From the NCBI RefSeq assembly GCF_028389875.1, contig NC_084665.1, positions 19,190,001 through 19,254,000 on the forward strand: DNA of 64,000 bases. Direction: 5' to 3'. Position numbers and translations under genes: made by a program. Of this stretch, positions 1 through 13,189 are shown piece after piece. Numbering within the stretch: position 1 is the first letter of the stretch; each line of letters starts with the position of its first letter. The DNA is from Rhea pennata. Taxonomy: Eukaryota > Chordata > Aves > Rheiformes > Rheidae. A model generated the notes under the pieces. That model had not been told where the DNA came from, ran no database searches, and saw only the letters and a list, made by a program, of their open reading frames with translations.

Positions 1-3000
1 AAGAAGATAATAAGACTAGTGAAAGCTTTTGCAAGAAAGAGAGCTTTTTTTGCAAGGGGGAGAGAAGTATGATTCAAGCAAAGGTTCTATTTTTACTGGA
101 TGTTTTAAGACTGTGTAATTAACCTAAAATCATTCAAACTAAGACAGCCTCTTCAGTTTCAGTTTTAGCAGCCTTCTTCCCCCTTCCCACCTCAGGTGTT
201 TTTTTTTTCCTGCATTGTAGTGCAGGTCAGAGCTGAGGTCTCCACACAGGCTTGCACTTGGGTTTCCTCCAGCAGCCCCCCATCCCATTGCAGCATGAGG
301 CTTTTGAACTGCTATTTTCAAAGAAAAAAAATACCAATACTTTTTTTTATATGCTAACTAGTCTCAAAGAACTTTCCAGTGACCATCCTAGGAAAGGCAG
401 GTAAAAAATGACATCCAGTGCAGTGAGAATGTTATCATCCCCTTGCCCTGCTCCTCACTTACCTTTCTCCTTTCTTTGCCTCTCCTTCGTGTCCACGTGC
501 AGGCTCTAACTGGCCCTCAAGCCCAGGGCTCCTCTTGCAAACGTGACCCTGCAGCACTGACTCATGACTAGCAGCTGCTCAAACCCGCTCAGGAGGATTA
601 CTCACATAATTAACAGCCCAACTACCCTGCAAGCATAACCATGCCTTTGTAGCTGGGTTTCAGTCCCCTCACCTGACCTAATTACTGCAAGACGGGAGCG
701 CTACAAGCCCCGCACACAGACACACTAACAAACACCTTTCCCCATGCTTATCTTGGTTTTAACTTGGCTTGCACCCTTTACAGAGGGTGAAGCACAGGCG
801 GCTTTCCACTGCGAGAGCTTGCTGTGCCAGTCAGTGAAGAAGAGAGAAGCAGGGACTATGTCCCTGGCAAAGACAATATACAGGTAGCTTGCATGGCTAG
901 TAGCAAAGCAACAAGCATTTGTAGGGCCGGGGCCACACATCCCTTTTCTGGCTGGCAATATCTCCAAGAGCTTAAGAGCTAAAAGTCGCAAGTGAAAATG
1001 GATAGAACAGAACGGGGAAAAGAGCAAGGGTGGAGCCCCAGCAGCTTCTCCTGCTCTATCCTGGAGGCACCAAAGGCTGCCCGCGCCTTTGCAAGGAGGG
1101 CATGTGGCCGGTACTGCCAAGCACGAGTGTTCACAGGTCTGGTGGCCACAACAAAAGCAGCAGTAGTTTTGGTTTTGGTCAGCCAAAACCACAAAAAGCC
1201 AATGAGCATATTTTTGGTCATGTGTTTTTGTGTTTGTTTTGGGGTTGTTTTTAATATAAGCTGGGTTCTCTTTATTTGCCGTCCAGTTTCTGAACCTTCA
1301 GGATATGCATACTTTCCTTTCACAAGCCTTGCTCTGAAAAAAAGGGCTGGAAATGTTCTTTTTCATTTAAAAGAAAGCTGAGATTCTTTGACAACGGGAT
1401 GACTCCAGCAGCTGGGCTTTTAAGGACACTAAAAATTATGAGACTCCTGATAAAATCATAGGAGTTGGCAAGGCTATATTTCCCCTGAACAATCATGATT
1501 TCTCTGCCTGTGGGAATCAGTGTGTTGAAATGTCTATGAAGTTCCTGCTCTGCCACTGAATTTACATGTATTTCTTTTCGGTTCTTTCCTTCTCCAGCCT
1601 TCTACCCCTGTCAGAGAGCAGACATTCCTGAAAATCAACTAACCACAATCCCATAGTTTACAACCTGCAGACCTTGAAGCAAATGAGCCTTGAAGAGTAA
1701 TTGTAGCATTACAGGGACCAAATGATGCTGAATTATGCAGCATTTAGCAGACGCTGTTTAGTGAATTGTTTTGGGGAAAAAAGCGTTAGATAATTGAATT
1801 AAAAATATTAAAGAACAGGAAGGTGACGCCGTGTGATGGAAAGCAATGCAGAGCTGCAGAATATAGCCCTCTCTTTGCTGAGGCCCTTCTGGGAAGAGTG
1901 TGGCACTGTAACATGAGATACAGATAGTGAGTGAGGCAGTGGGTTGAGTTTCTTATAGACTTGACAGTCAATTGACTGTTGTTTATCCGCCAAACACCTT
2001 TTATCATCAGACGCTTATTACTACAGCAGAGCCTGGGGGCCATAACTGAGCCAGGCCCGCACTGCTCTAGGCACTGTGCAAACACAGAGGTTTATGCTGC
2101 TTCCCGATTAGCAGCTGAAATGTGCAAAAAAATCACTTTCCCATATGGCACAGCAATGCTAGCTAAAACTCTCACCGTTTTCACTAGCAAAAATGTCTTC
2201 TACAGCCCCCACCATACAAGCTGTGGTTAAACCTATGCTGGGAAAGGAACTCCGTCTGCAATAGGGGCTACATCTCCTCTGGGAGGAAGAAGGCGGGTGA
2301 GGGTTCAGATATACTTACAGCATCCTGTGATATAAGTAAGTCCTTTTAAATGTAGACAAATACAGTTTGGGTCCTGTCCCAGAAAGGCTGCAGACCAGAG
2401 GCAGGGCAGATGACAGGTAAGGGAAGCGAGGTGTTACTATTTTTTTATCACAGTCATAACTTAACCTAGTTCTCACACAGCGCTTTTTCTCAGGCACTGA
2501 TTTGGCTGAGGCACTTATGTTAGAAATGCAGAGTTCCTTATATTTTCCTTCTAAAGCCCGTGGAGGTAGGTCCCTATAGAGAACATTTCAATCCACCAAA
2601 TTACTGTACCTCTTCTGGAGTGTCTGTGTGGCTGTAAAAGGAGCTGAGAGTGACTATGTGCCTAACTCGAGTGCTTCAGGTAACTCACATTAGCCGGGAT
2701 GAAACCAGGCTCCAGTGATCTGCGAAGCAGATGTGAAACAGCATTTCCTTTCTGTAGCCTCAGAAGCTGTGGGATGTGTGCACCTTAACCAAAATGTATC
2801 TTCCCAGCATGCTTAGATTAACTCCTATTGACTGTGAGAAAGATTTTTTTTGTTGTTTAAAAATAAGTAAAGGCTGCAGGCCTTGTCTCAGTGGCATTAT
2901 TACTAACCCACCAAAAGGAAAGTGGCAGCAATAGAAATAATGAGGTGAACAGAATCACTGCACACAGTCATACGTGCTCAGCGATCACTAATCATCTCTG

Positions 3001-3050
3001 CATGCATTTACCCAGCAGCGTATTTCTGTATATTTTACAAATGTGATTCA
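1..3050. other. Intergenic, nothing recognised
   Basis: There is no gene, conserved domain or clear repeat. The opposed short frames near 725-1,381 overlap in several frames on both strands and look like chance. Confidence 0.5.
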
Positions 3051-3054
3051 GTAT

Positions 3055-3190
3055 TATTATTTCTGTTCTTCAGATGTAGATGAAGCTACAGAGAAGGTAA
3101 TCAAATTGCTCAAGATCACACAGGAAATCGGTGACGGAAAAAGGGATGGGAAATAGGTGTTCCCCTGACTTGCCCATTACATAGTGTTGA
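3055..3190 (+). repeat. Degenerate MIR-like SINE fragment
   Basis: The stretch follows the order of the MIR core: CAGATG, a CAGAGAAGGT segment, then TTGCTCAAGATCACACAGG and a short purine-rich end. It is strongly diverged, so the family call rests on motif order only. Confidence 0.4.
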
Positions 3191-3194
3191 CTTC

Positions 3195-5495
3195 CTGCCA
3201 ACACTGTAGCATTACACAGGTCCTGGAAAACACAAGGCTGCTGTAGTGTTTGGAGGACTTGTTGCCCAAAGCTCTTGTATTTGTAGGTGGACAAGAATTC
3301 AGAGAAGGTGGAAAAGGTGGAAAGGTAACAGAGGAAAGTCTCTTCAGGACTTTGTGTGTACCGATGGTCTTCTCAGTCCCCGGTTAGCAAGGCCTGGGGA
3401 TCAGCAATGAGAATGATGGATGGGGCAGTGGGACAAGAGGGAGTTTTTCGGGGTTGATGAGGAAATCGCGCTCGAGCGGCGAGTAGGTGAAGGGCCCAGC
3501 ATTTCGCAGACTCCCAAGGGAGGGGCAGACAGCGTATGGCTCAGGAATGCCAGCACGAGGGGCTGTGCTGTGCCAGCACAGGGTGGGATATAGAAATACT
3601 GTTAAATGGGTTAGAGTGGGCTGGTAAGGAGAGATGGCAATTCAGCACCCACTTTCCTCATGAAAACAAGTAACTGGCATTCAACAACGGTCATTTTATA
3701 CCAGCATAAAAACTCCAAGGATCCCAGAGCTTGGGAAAATCGGTATGACTCTGCATGGAGATTTCCCAGGTTTACCCGCCACGCATCCTGTGTCCAGGTG
3801 CAGCGTGGCTGCCTGCAGGAATGAGCACAAACACAGCAATCAGCAGGATGTCACTTTGCCACTGACTCACGGCCCAGGTTTGGGCAATTCACTCCATCCT
3901 CCTTCCTGAGCTTCCCACACAGTCTGACCAGCAAAGTACTGAGCACCAACGTTTCCTGCATGTGTTCAGCGAAGCAACAGTCTGAGAGAGGAAGGGGGGG
4001 GGAGGGAGAAATAGGTGACAGTCTAATTAAGGAATGTACTGTAGTGTGTTGCACGGGCAACCCCACTGCAGGCATTTCCTGACTTAGCAATGTTGCCAAC
4101 TTTGCCACCTCGGAGTTTCCTTCACGTGGTTTCTAGTGTGTAATACAGATGCAGGACACGTCCATACTGGGACAGTGCTATTATGGTGCAGCCAGCAGGC
4201 CCAAGTCGGACTGACAGAGAGGTGTTTGAATCAGATCTTCCGGCTCTGGCCCCTCTTGTTTGTGTGTGCACACAGAGATCTCTTCCCAGCCACCCTGGAA
4301 ACCTGTGCGCGTGGCAGCTAAGGCTTTAAGTTACCTTTTGGCTTGCCATTCATTGTTCAGTGTTTAAACACAGGTGTCTGTTGCTGTTGACACTGAGTGA
4401 TAAGTGGAGACATTTTTTCCATCGGAAAGAATCTCAAGAATTTCCCCATTCTCTTTTTACTCCTTTTTCCTTCTGCCTCTTTATAGTGAGACTTTTATTG
4501 GAGGGTGTGGGGTAGCTGACACAAGGCAGAGGTGTGACAGTGCTCAAATGAGCCCTCGGACATTATTTTAAAATTAGATCCCCCTGCCTTCCCTTCTCAC
4601 AAACACAGCCACTTTAGTCACAAGCTTTAAATGCCGAAGTCTTCCTCTCTTTCCACACCATCAACCATCTTCAGTGGCCAGTCTTTAATAGCTTCTACTC
4701 TATTCCCTGTCTCATAAGCCAAGCCCCACAAAAGGCAGACAGCAAACACCTCCAGACCCAGGTATTCCTCTCAAAGCAGTAGCTGTGGTGCCTTCTGCAT
4801 TGCTAAGGCTGAATTTGAACCTTTGCAACCCAACTCAGATTTCACACTGCCCGCTCACCTGTCCCCCAAAAGAGAAGGGTAAAATGCTCAGAGCTTGGGA
4901 TGGTAGTTGGGAGAAAAATGATCAGACTTAAGTATAAAAACAATCTTTTCTTGAAAGAAAGAGGTGCACGTTAGCTTGGTGAGGGACTTCCTTCGCTCTC
5001 CTTGCCCATCTCATGGACCTGTTGCAATAAAAGAATCCAGCAACTCAGTATCACTGACCTCAGAGTGAAATTACCAGAAAGCAGTGCAGGTGCCCTTATC
5101 AGGGACAAATCACCAAACAGTGGCCTGCACCAGGCCTGAGGTGCGTTGGCAGGGCTGCAGCGTGGGGCAAAATGTCATGGGATGCCTACAGGCATGAGTT
5201 TCTGGAGCTGTGTGACAGGGAACCATGACTAGAAGAGCACGGCCGTGGGCCGTCCAGTCTGGAATGTAAATAGAGCTAGTAGCAACAGTGCTAGCAAGTG
5301 TCCGGAAAACCTTGAGAGAGCTGCTGGGGAGCAGGAAGATTGAGGAGAGAGGAAAACATCTCTGGCTTCGTGGTGAAGCCAGCTGGTAGGGCTGCATGGA
5401 GGATGCACACTGATGTGCCTCTGTTGTGTCCTCTGCTCTTTCCCTGACTTTGCCATGAAGTCAGGTGTGGTCTTGGTAGATCACGAAACCCCCTT
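3195..5495. other. Intergenic, nothing recognised
   Basis: Single-copy-looking DNA with no supported gene. The G-rich run near 3,990-4,005 is the only low-complexity feature. Confidence 0.5.
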
Positions 5496-5502
5496 TTGCC
5501 TT

Positions 5503-5610
5503 TTATTTTTCATTTGTAAAGCAGGCAGATGTTAAGCTACTTGCCCAAGATGAGTGTCAGACAGCTGGTGGGCATACAGCGAGGTGAAGGCAGGAGCCTG
5601 TGATGGCTAC
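5503..5610 (+). repeat. Degenerate MIR-like SINE fragment
   Basis: The stretch has a T-rich lead, a TGTAAAGCAGGCAGATG segment, then GTTAAGCTACTTGCCCAAGA and AGACAGCTGGTGGG, matching the MIR core order with many changes. Orientation is the same as the fragment at 3.1 kb. Confidence 0.35.
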
Positions 5611-5619
5611 TGCACACTC

Positions 5620-8600
5620 TCTGCAGAGCCAACCTGTATGAAATCTGTGCAGAGCTAAGCTGGCAGAAGGGCCTGATAAGTAGGCTGTCTGCAGCAGAAA
5701 GCTCTTCTGGGGAAAGGACAAAGTGGGCAAGGACACAGGTTTGGAGGAAGGATAGTGGGACCACTTCTCCCTGGGCTGGGGGATGGTCCTTTTGTGCCTT
5801 GGTTCTGTACCTCTGCGAGGGAAATCTGCTCAGGTAGGTTTCCCCAGCCTGTTCTGAAGCTTTCCAGCATCAGTTGTTTTCCACAAGCTCTTATTTTTTA
5901 AACATTAAATTGTGGCTTATGTTTAAAGGGGACATTCAAGTCATTTCTTAAATTATCCAAACTGGTTAGTTTTTTTCCCAAGAGAAAACAGGCCTCAATT
6001 ACTCTTTCTTACACATCCTGGGGAGTGTCGGGAAGGCTTAGTGATCCCACATGAGCGGGCTTGCACACAGCACACTGCTGCAGAGAGGCACCGCGAGCTA
6101 TGCAGGCATAACTGTGCATATGAACATCTGATCAACACGCACAGACCATCGGTCAAACATGCATGTGCAGCAAACAGACGAGCAGACACTATCAGGCACC
6201 CTCCCAGCTCCATGGACTATAGGGGAAACTATATTGCATGATGATCTGGCTGAATGGACACACATATGCATGTTCAGAGGTGTGTGCGCACACATACGAG
6301 ATGCTCCTCTGTACACCAGCATGTTCCTGCATGTGTAACAGCCACTCAACGATGCTGTCTTCCACCTACCCCTTTCCCCCTGCTCTTCCAGGACTTTGTT
6401 GGAAAGCTCAAGTGCTGATGAGTCATCTTCAGCCTCCTTGTTTGCACCCATGCCTGAATGCATCTCTCCGTCTTGGGGCTACGATGACGCTTCTGCAGGA
6501 CAGAAGCAGCACAAATAAGTAGGCACCAGCCCTGCCATATGATGGAAAATATGAATGTTCTAAAAAAAGCCCTGGCTCCACAGAAAGCCAGGCCTGAGGT
6601 GACTAAAGCAAACACCCTGGGACACTAACTTACCTAACGTGTTCAATGGGGTTTGGCTGCTGCACAAGTTACTAATTGCCCATCTCTTCAGATCGACTCA
6701 GTAATTAGCAGCTCCCGTCATCAGCATGCTGCGCTCTCCTAGGCGTTAGGAAGGTACTAGGCAGCTGCAGTAGGGCCAGTGCTACCCAAGGACCACTCTC
6801 TGCTAAATGAGGATCTCATCTACTCCCTGTGCCCTTCAGCTCTCCCTGCAGCCTGATTATTTCCAATTTTGCATGGTCTGGGGTTCAGGTCACAGTGTGC
6901 ACAGACTAAAATCCACAACTGAGGTACACTGGTAGCCTCCTGCTCTGCAGCAATTGCTCCCTAACAATTGTTTCTTTCTCTGAAGAACAAAAGGGGAGTG
7001 AAGATCCCACATCCTCTCACTCTATTTCCCCTGCTTTCTTGGGACACACTGAGGACTGGAAACAGGGGAAGCCCATGCACCCTCCTACAAGTCAGCAGCC
7101 CAGCGCTGAGCTCATGGCTTTGCAGAGAGGCTGCTCTTCATCTCACCTCTCCTCTCCCTTCCCCTGCTCCTCGGCAAGCTGGTTCTCATGTTTGTTCACA
7201 ACACTCCCACCCTCTCATCTTTCCAGGTCAGGAGCTCAGGATTTTCCTTCAGGGCAGCAGCTGAACTGGCTTGGCATGACACAAGCTTGGGCACCTGCGT
7301 TGCACATCCCTTCTTCCCTGCACCTCCCTCCGAGGTCACCTCACACCTGAGAGAGAAACGGCTCCCAATCTGGGGACAGTCATTCCCCAAGGGCAGCGGT
7401 GGCCTGGATGGTGCTGGCCAGCTCTGTCCTAGCCCTGCTTCCTGTCGTCTTGGGGAGTGCAGCCAGCTCCAGCACGCAGCCCTCCAGGCACACCGATGGT
7501 CAAGGAGGAAGGACGATCTGCAGCGCAGCAGCACGCTGTTACTATTCACCCGAGCACTCTGTGGGAGCTCATGGACATGGGCCCAGGCAGTCCCCGCTCC
7601 CTCCCGAGCCAGCCTGCCCTTACCTCCCCTGCACACACAGCACTGGTGGTGCAAGGGCTGCAGGGCCTTTTTTAGGGAATTGGCTCTGATTCCTCGCAGC
7701 AGGAGTGTGCTGCATCGGCTGGTGGCGTCAGCTCAGTCCTCTCCTTCTTCACATCTGACCCACACATGGCAGACAGATCTGTTCAGAGGCGAGACACACA
7801 CAACCCCCAGGACAGATGAGATTAGTCATACGAGTTGTTCCCTCCACACTTGCTCTAAGTGTCTGTACTGTGAGTTCATCAACCCAGCATACTTGACATC
7901 TCTCCTATCAGCAGGGTCATGTTATTTTTCTCTCTAACATCAAAAGGAGATGTTCTTCACAGATCTCTTCCCTGACTCCCGGCCCACATCAAAATGGCCC
8001 TGCAGGCTGCCTGTCCCTGTCTCCTGCCTTTGACCCCAGCAGTGTATGCCAGCTTGCAGGGAAAAGTCTGGTTTTCCTTCCCATGGGAGAAATCAACCAT
8101 TACACTTCTGCCCAGAGCCAGACTTGCTGCTCTTGAAGGTGTGGGGACACCATCCTTCAACCATCACGAAAGCTACCATGGTTCCTCAGAGTTTAGGCCA
8201 GAAAACCATCCATTCAATAGGCATTATTTTCCTGGGAGGTGAAATAAAATAAAGCAATAAATAGCACAAACCTTCACTGCAATGCAACTTTGTCCTCTCT
8301 TGACGTGTCTGGTGTGGCCTGGGGAAATTTTGTTTGCCTGCCCAGTGGATCTGGAGTGGTTGAAGTCATTGCTATAGACATCATTGCATGGCTGGATGTG
8401 CTTTAGAGGAGGCAACACTACACGCTGGAAACATTTTGGCCTTGGTTTTAAAGCTTATAAATTGTGCCTCCTCCTCCTCCTCCTCCCAGATGCTGATGCC
8501 CCCCCTTGGCTCCTAGCCTGCCACATAGGCTGGTCCATCCTTGTCCATGCACCTACAGCTCTTGGGGAGCCCCAGGAGCCGTTTTGCCAGGACATAGCAT

Positions 8601-10089
8601 GGAGGTGGGTGGGATCTATTGTGAAAATGGGAAGGTAGTGGGAGGAGGTGAAGGGAAAAGGAAGGGGGCATGTTTTGAACAAAAGAATAAAGAGGTCAAA
8701 CCGCAAATGAAACATAACCACTTGAGGAGTGGGGGGGAAATATATAATGACATCAGTCAGCAGTTGGTGAAGGAATTATAGCACTCGCCTGGCCTCGGCT
8801 GGTGGTGACTCTGAGGGATCTTCCACCCTCTCCTCCTCTGCTCCTCCCGCACCTGCCTGTTTGTGAAACAGCTTATGACAAAATAACTTATTAAAGGAAT
8901 TAAGCAACTGAGCTCCTAACCCTTTCCATGCTGGATTTTTCCGAAGTCTCATACCTTATGCTTATCAGGTAATTGTGCTCAAGATACCAGCTATCTGCCG
9001 TAAGTCCCATTTCTTTAATGAGGCCTCAGCTCCTTAATTGCCGCATGGTTGCTGAGAAATCTCAGTCACACAGGTGCAAAGGTAATCCAGGAAAAGTAAT
9101 ATCAGCATGTGCCACTACTGGGGCAGTTCCTGGCTTTGGAACTGAACTTTGCTCAGCATCTCAGGAGGTTAGCTGGGGACAGGGTATCCTTGTGCTTCTC
9201 CGTACTGACTGGACCAGGTTATCTGGATGGTGGTCCATGTACCCCATGGGAAAACTGGCTCCTGCCATGCCTAGAGCTTGTGATACTGGGGGCACCTGGG
9301 AAGCCCACCCAGCATCCAAGGAAGTGTGCAGTACCCTACACATCAGTACTGAGCACCTTTCGAGATGCCTTTGGGCGCCCAAGATATCTGCCCTGGCTGG
9401 CAGATGTGACCAAGGACCTGCAGGAGCAGTAGCCTCTTGGAGCGGCAGAGGAAAAGCACCACCACAACCAAGGAGCCAGGCGTGGGGGTCTGCAAGCGCT
9501 TCGGCATGGACTTCCACCCCAACCTCTTGTGTAGCCGAATCTGCTGGCTCCTCTCTGAGAGGAAGAACTGCGCTTAAAGGTTTTCTTTCACTTCCTTTAA
9601 ACTCGCTTGTTGGTTACCTTGGTATTTCAGTCCCTGCTGCGCTGAGTGACGGACACCCGCATGCAGGAGGGTAGTGGAGGGCTCACCTAGCAGACAAGGC
9701 ACATGTCCATGTGCAAACACATGCAAAACCCTCCCCCTGCTCCAGCCCCTCGTCCCAAGGGTGGCTGTGGGGCTGCAGACCGAAGCTGCCCTTGGGGCTG
9801 GCCCCATGTGCCCCTTCGCGCGGGGAGACGCTGCCCCTGTGTGCCCCTGTGTGCAAATTAGGAGGCCGTGGAAACACACCTAACACTTCGGTTCAAGCTG
9901 TACCAGCGTTTGGTTCCCAGCTTCTTTCGTTCAGTGCTCCAGTTAAACTGCCAGTAAGGGGCTGCAACACACAGATAGCAAAATTAATATCTGTGTTAGA
10001 GTAACTCCTGAGGGACCAGCAGTTGTGGCAGGTTTCACGCCGAGCACCATAAAAACACAGGTTAGAAGAAACATCACATCTAGGGTTTT

Positions 10090-10090
<1 letters not shown>
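5620..10090. other. Intergenic, nothing recognised
   Basis: There is no gene I can support. The plus-strand frame 7,188-7,937 (249 codons) overlaps open frames on both strands and shows no domain. A CTC trinucleotide run lies at 8,468-8,486 and a cluster of AATAAA hexamers at about 8,240-8,265. Confidence 0.5.
8468..8486 (+). repeat. (CTC)n microsatellite
   Basis: A short run of CTC/TCC triplets, six units. Confidence 0.8.
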
Positions 10091-10093
<3 letters not shown>

Positions 10094-10133
<40 letters not shown>

Positions 10134-10210
10134 AGACATATATCTTCACACATGTATATATACATGTGTGTGTGTATGTGTGCACACGTGTGCATGCACA
10201 CACATGTGTA
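10094..10210. repeat. Compound (AC)n / TA / (TG)n microsatellite
   Basis: About 18 AC units (10,094-10,130) are followed by a GAGAGA spacer, a 24-bp perfect palindrome (10,147-10,170) centred on TATATA, and alternating TG/CA dinucleotides to 10,210. The tract is largely alternating purine-pyrimidine. Confidence 0.9.
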
Positions 10211-10214
10211 AAAC

Positions 10215-11900
10215 AGCTGTGCTAGCCCTGTTCCATATGTCCGCTGTGCTGTGAATCAGAGTCAGAAGAAAATCATTACATACAAACCTCGCTCCAATTT
10301 CTGTGAAACAAACATACAAAATCAGCTACAAACCAGAACTGTAACTGCAGTCCACTGGGTCATCTTCAGCCTCAAATCTCCACATAAACAACATCTATAA
10401 TAACAGCCACTCTGCTCCTCTCAGCATCTCTGCACAGTTATAGTATGCAATGCAGTGTATAAAATATATATCTCCGTATAATTAAGAGTGTTCTGAGTGG
10501 TGACTCAGACATTCCAGTAAGCTTTTTGCTTGTCGTTGGGGTGTGAAATGTAACTTTAGTCATTTTTTCCGATGACTTTGGACTTTAAAAACAGTAATTA
10601 GCCAAGTCAGCTTGTTATCAGCTCCTGTCAGTAACCCGTCCTCATGCCAGTCCAGCATATTGTTTTGGTCACAGACAAAACTTTGGCACTCATTTTTCAA
10701 GGTTTGCATTTGTCTGGAGGACTGAGGCAGTTGAGTAAGGAAAATAGACCCTAAACCTGCAAACGCTTTCACGCATCTTAATTTTCAGCACTTGAATAGT
10801 TTCATTGAAGTAGCTCCAGATTGGGTCTTTTTATAGCATGGTAAATAGTAGGCAAGACATGAAATAAAACTTTAGAGGCATCATTTTCTCACTTCTCTTT
10901 CTAGTTATGGTTTGCAGGCATCAACATACACAAAGTGAAAATACCATCCTTGCTAACGATGATGCTTCTTTTTTTTTTTAAGCAGTATCTTTCATCTAGT
11001 CTGCTCACAAAGTGCTTTACTACACGTACATCATCATACACCACTGAACCTGCAGCAGATGAGGAGTGAATGACAATCTGTTATTTACCACTGTTCATGG
11101 GTCCTAGGAATGTTTCAAAGCACGTTTCAAAGCCTGCGTTTAGTGAGGGAATGGAGCGAAACTGCCGTTTCCTCTAAGACACCAGTGGTAGTTTGTCTGT
11201 CTTTCTTCCTTGGTAGGATGTTTGGTAATATTGGCTGCAAGGCTCCAGCAGAAGGTGGAGTGAAAGAACAATGTCACTTTTAAATCCACGGAAAGACTCT
11301 AGTCCACCCATCCTGTGAGGGTGAAGTATCATTGATAGTATTTTGACTAAAATCTATGGTAGCAGAAAAACACTAAAGAGAGATACTTAAGCCTGCAACA
11401 TTTAAATATGAAAAATTAGAGTGGGAAGAATAACTCCTCCTGAATAATTCAGTCTATGAATTTCTGGTAAGTAGATTGTACTTGTCTGCCATTTGTTATG
11501 GTGAAGCTCAAATGTATGCAGAAAGATAACTGTACGGTCCAAAACCCATCTACAGCCAGAGGTTTGCATGGGAGTGAAGCCATGTGGGTGTTGGAGAGGG
11601 AACAAATGGGATCAGGTCCTCCAGCTGTGCTGAAGCTGAGAAACAGGGAGTATATCTAATTTTCTAAGGTCTAACTGCTCTTCTCAGTTCAGGCAGGAAG
11701 AGCCTCAATGATCAACGGTTTGCAAACCTCTCTAGCTAATTTTGGGTTCAGACAGTTCAGAAAATGAATCTGAGTTCATGAACCCTTTCTTTCTTGTACT
11801 TTAAACTAATTTCTCCCCAGGGGAGATTATATTTAAAACACATGTTCTCCAAGCTAAAGGGAGGTCTATGCTATGCGGCTACATTTTTCAGAAAGTTTGC
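10215..11900. other. Intergenic, nothing recognised
   Basis: AT-rich DNA without a supported gene or clear repeat. Confidence 0.5.
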
Positions 11901-11904
11901 CTAC

Positions 11905-12023
11905 TTAGGGTAGCATTTTAAGCACATGCCTGCCTTTCAGCATACGGTTAAATCTCATTGAAGTCAATGGGATCTACCTAGGCACCTGCAGTTATGACTA
12001 CGTGTGCCTGAACCAGACCTGCC
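11905..12023 (+). repeat. Degenerate copy of an old palindromic amniote repeat
   Basis: The segment holds TTTTAAGCACATGCCTG, then AAATCTCATTGAAGTCAATGGG, motifs I associate with a MITE-like interspersed repeat of reptiles and birds (AAGCACATGC... and CATTGACTTCAATGGGA). The family assignment is from memory. Confidence 0.4.
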
Positions 12024-12024
12024 A

Positions 12025-13185
12025 TAGAGCCAGAAGGGCCCATTCGGTGTCTTTCTCCTCCCTCCCCCGAAAGTTAAGCTAGCATAAGGAGTATGCAGAT
12101 GGTACAAAACATATGTATTTTGACACCAGAATTTCTCCTTCCACCTCTACGGTCCTCATTCCACATTCTTGCCATACTTTTCTCATTCTTCCCAGTTCCA
12201 GTTCCTTTTTTTTTCTACCATGTTAATTCATTTTATTTCATAAATGGCCTGATAGTTTGGGGGGGGAGGATTTATTTTCCTCAAGGGATGTAAATTTTAC
12301 AGGGCTTGGCCTGACTCCATCCACTGTGCTCAGGCAGAATGGCTGACAATAAATATGAAAATATTTTATGCTATAGAAACTGAGACTTTGACACATGAAA
12401 GCACAAATCGAGCAAAGCAACAAGTACAAAAGAAACTGAGAGTGAGGTTTAACACGTTTAGCTTCAGTTACCTAAGAGCAGGCATGCAAACTAAACGGGT
12501 TATCTAAATCTTCTCTTTTGCTAGAGCCAGAGGACCTCCAAGAAGTCATTCTTTCCAGATAGGCAGTTAAAATGAATCATCTCTGGAGGTGTTTATCTCC
12601 TTCTAGGGAGTACAGGAGGAGACTAAACAATGATCTTGGGCTAGACACCCAAGTTTTAATGAAGAGGGATGCTGGTCTGCACAACTAGCCCAGTGCCAAG
12701 ATGGGAAGTGGTATCGCAGCGATTGCAATTTGGAACGGTTTGCTGGTTTCCTGTATGACACTCGGTCGGATAAATCATCTCCCTTTCTGATAGCTATGGC
12801 TCTGGACATTTCTTTTGATCCAGTTTCTTCAAAACTGGCTGCTATTTCACCACACCAGGACCTTCCCCTGAAGACAAATGCCTAAGAAGGCAAAGGTACT
12901 GAAAGTCACTAATAGGAAGTTTCTGTAAAGCACTGAATACTCATTAAAGTTAAATATTACACTTTGTGTGGGCTATAGCCAAAAATGTTTCATGGAGGTC
13001 AGTAACAGTTACGGAGACTTAAACTCTCCAATTAAGCAAGGCAGAGATGTCAGGAGGTCCTCAAGAAGTCTCTTGCACCGGTAGCAGCATGCTACTGGGA
13101 AAAACTGGAAGAGGTGCTGCTGGTAGAGCATAGAAGAATGTGCTCTGTAAAACCCACCAGAGCAAGCACCTTCTGGGCCCCTCAG
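12025..13185. other. Intergenic, nothing recognised
   Basis: There is no supported gene. A short G run lies at about 12,259-12,266. Confidence 0.5.
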
Positions 13186-13189
13186 ATAG

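Noticed and set aside
7188-7937. 249-codon plus-strand frame
   Set aside because: No domain, low-complexity composition, and overlapping frames in other phases and on the other strand.
8240-8265. Cluster of AATAAA hexamers on the plus strand
   Set aside because: No upstream plus-strand gene is visible, and such hexamers occur by chance in AT-rich DNA.
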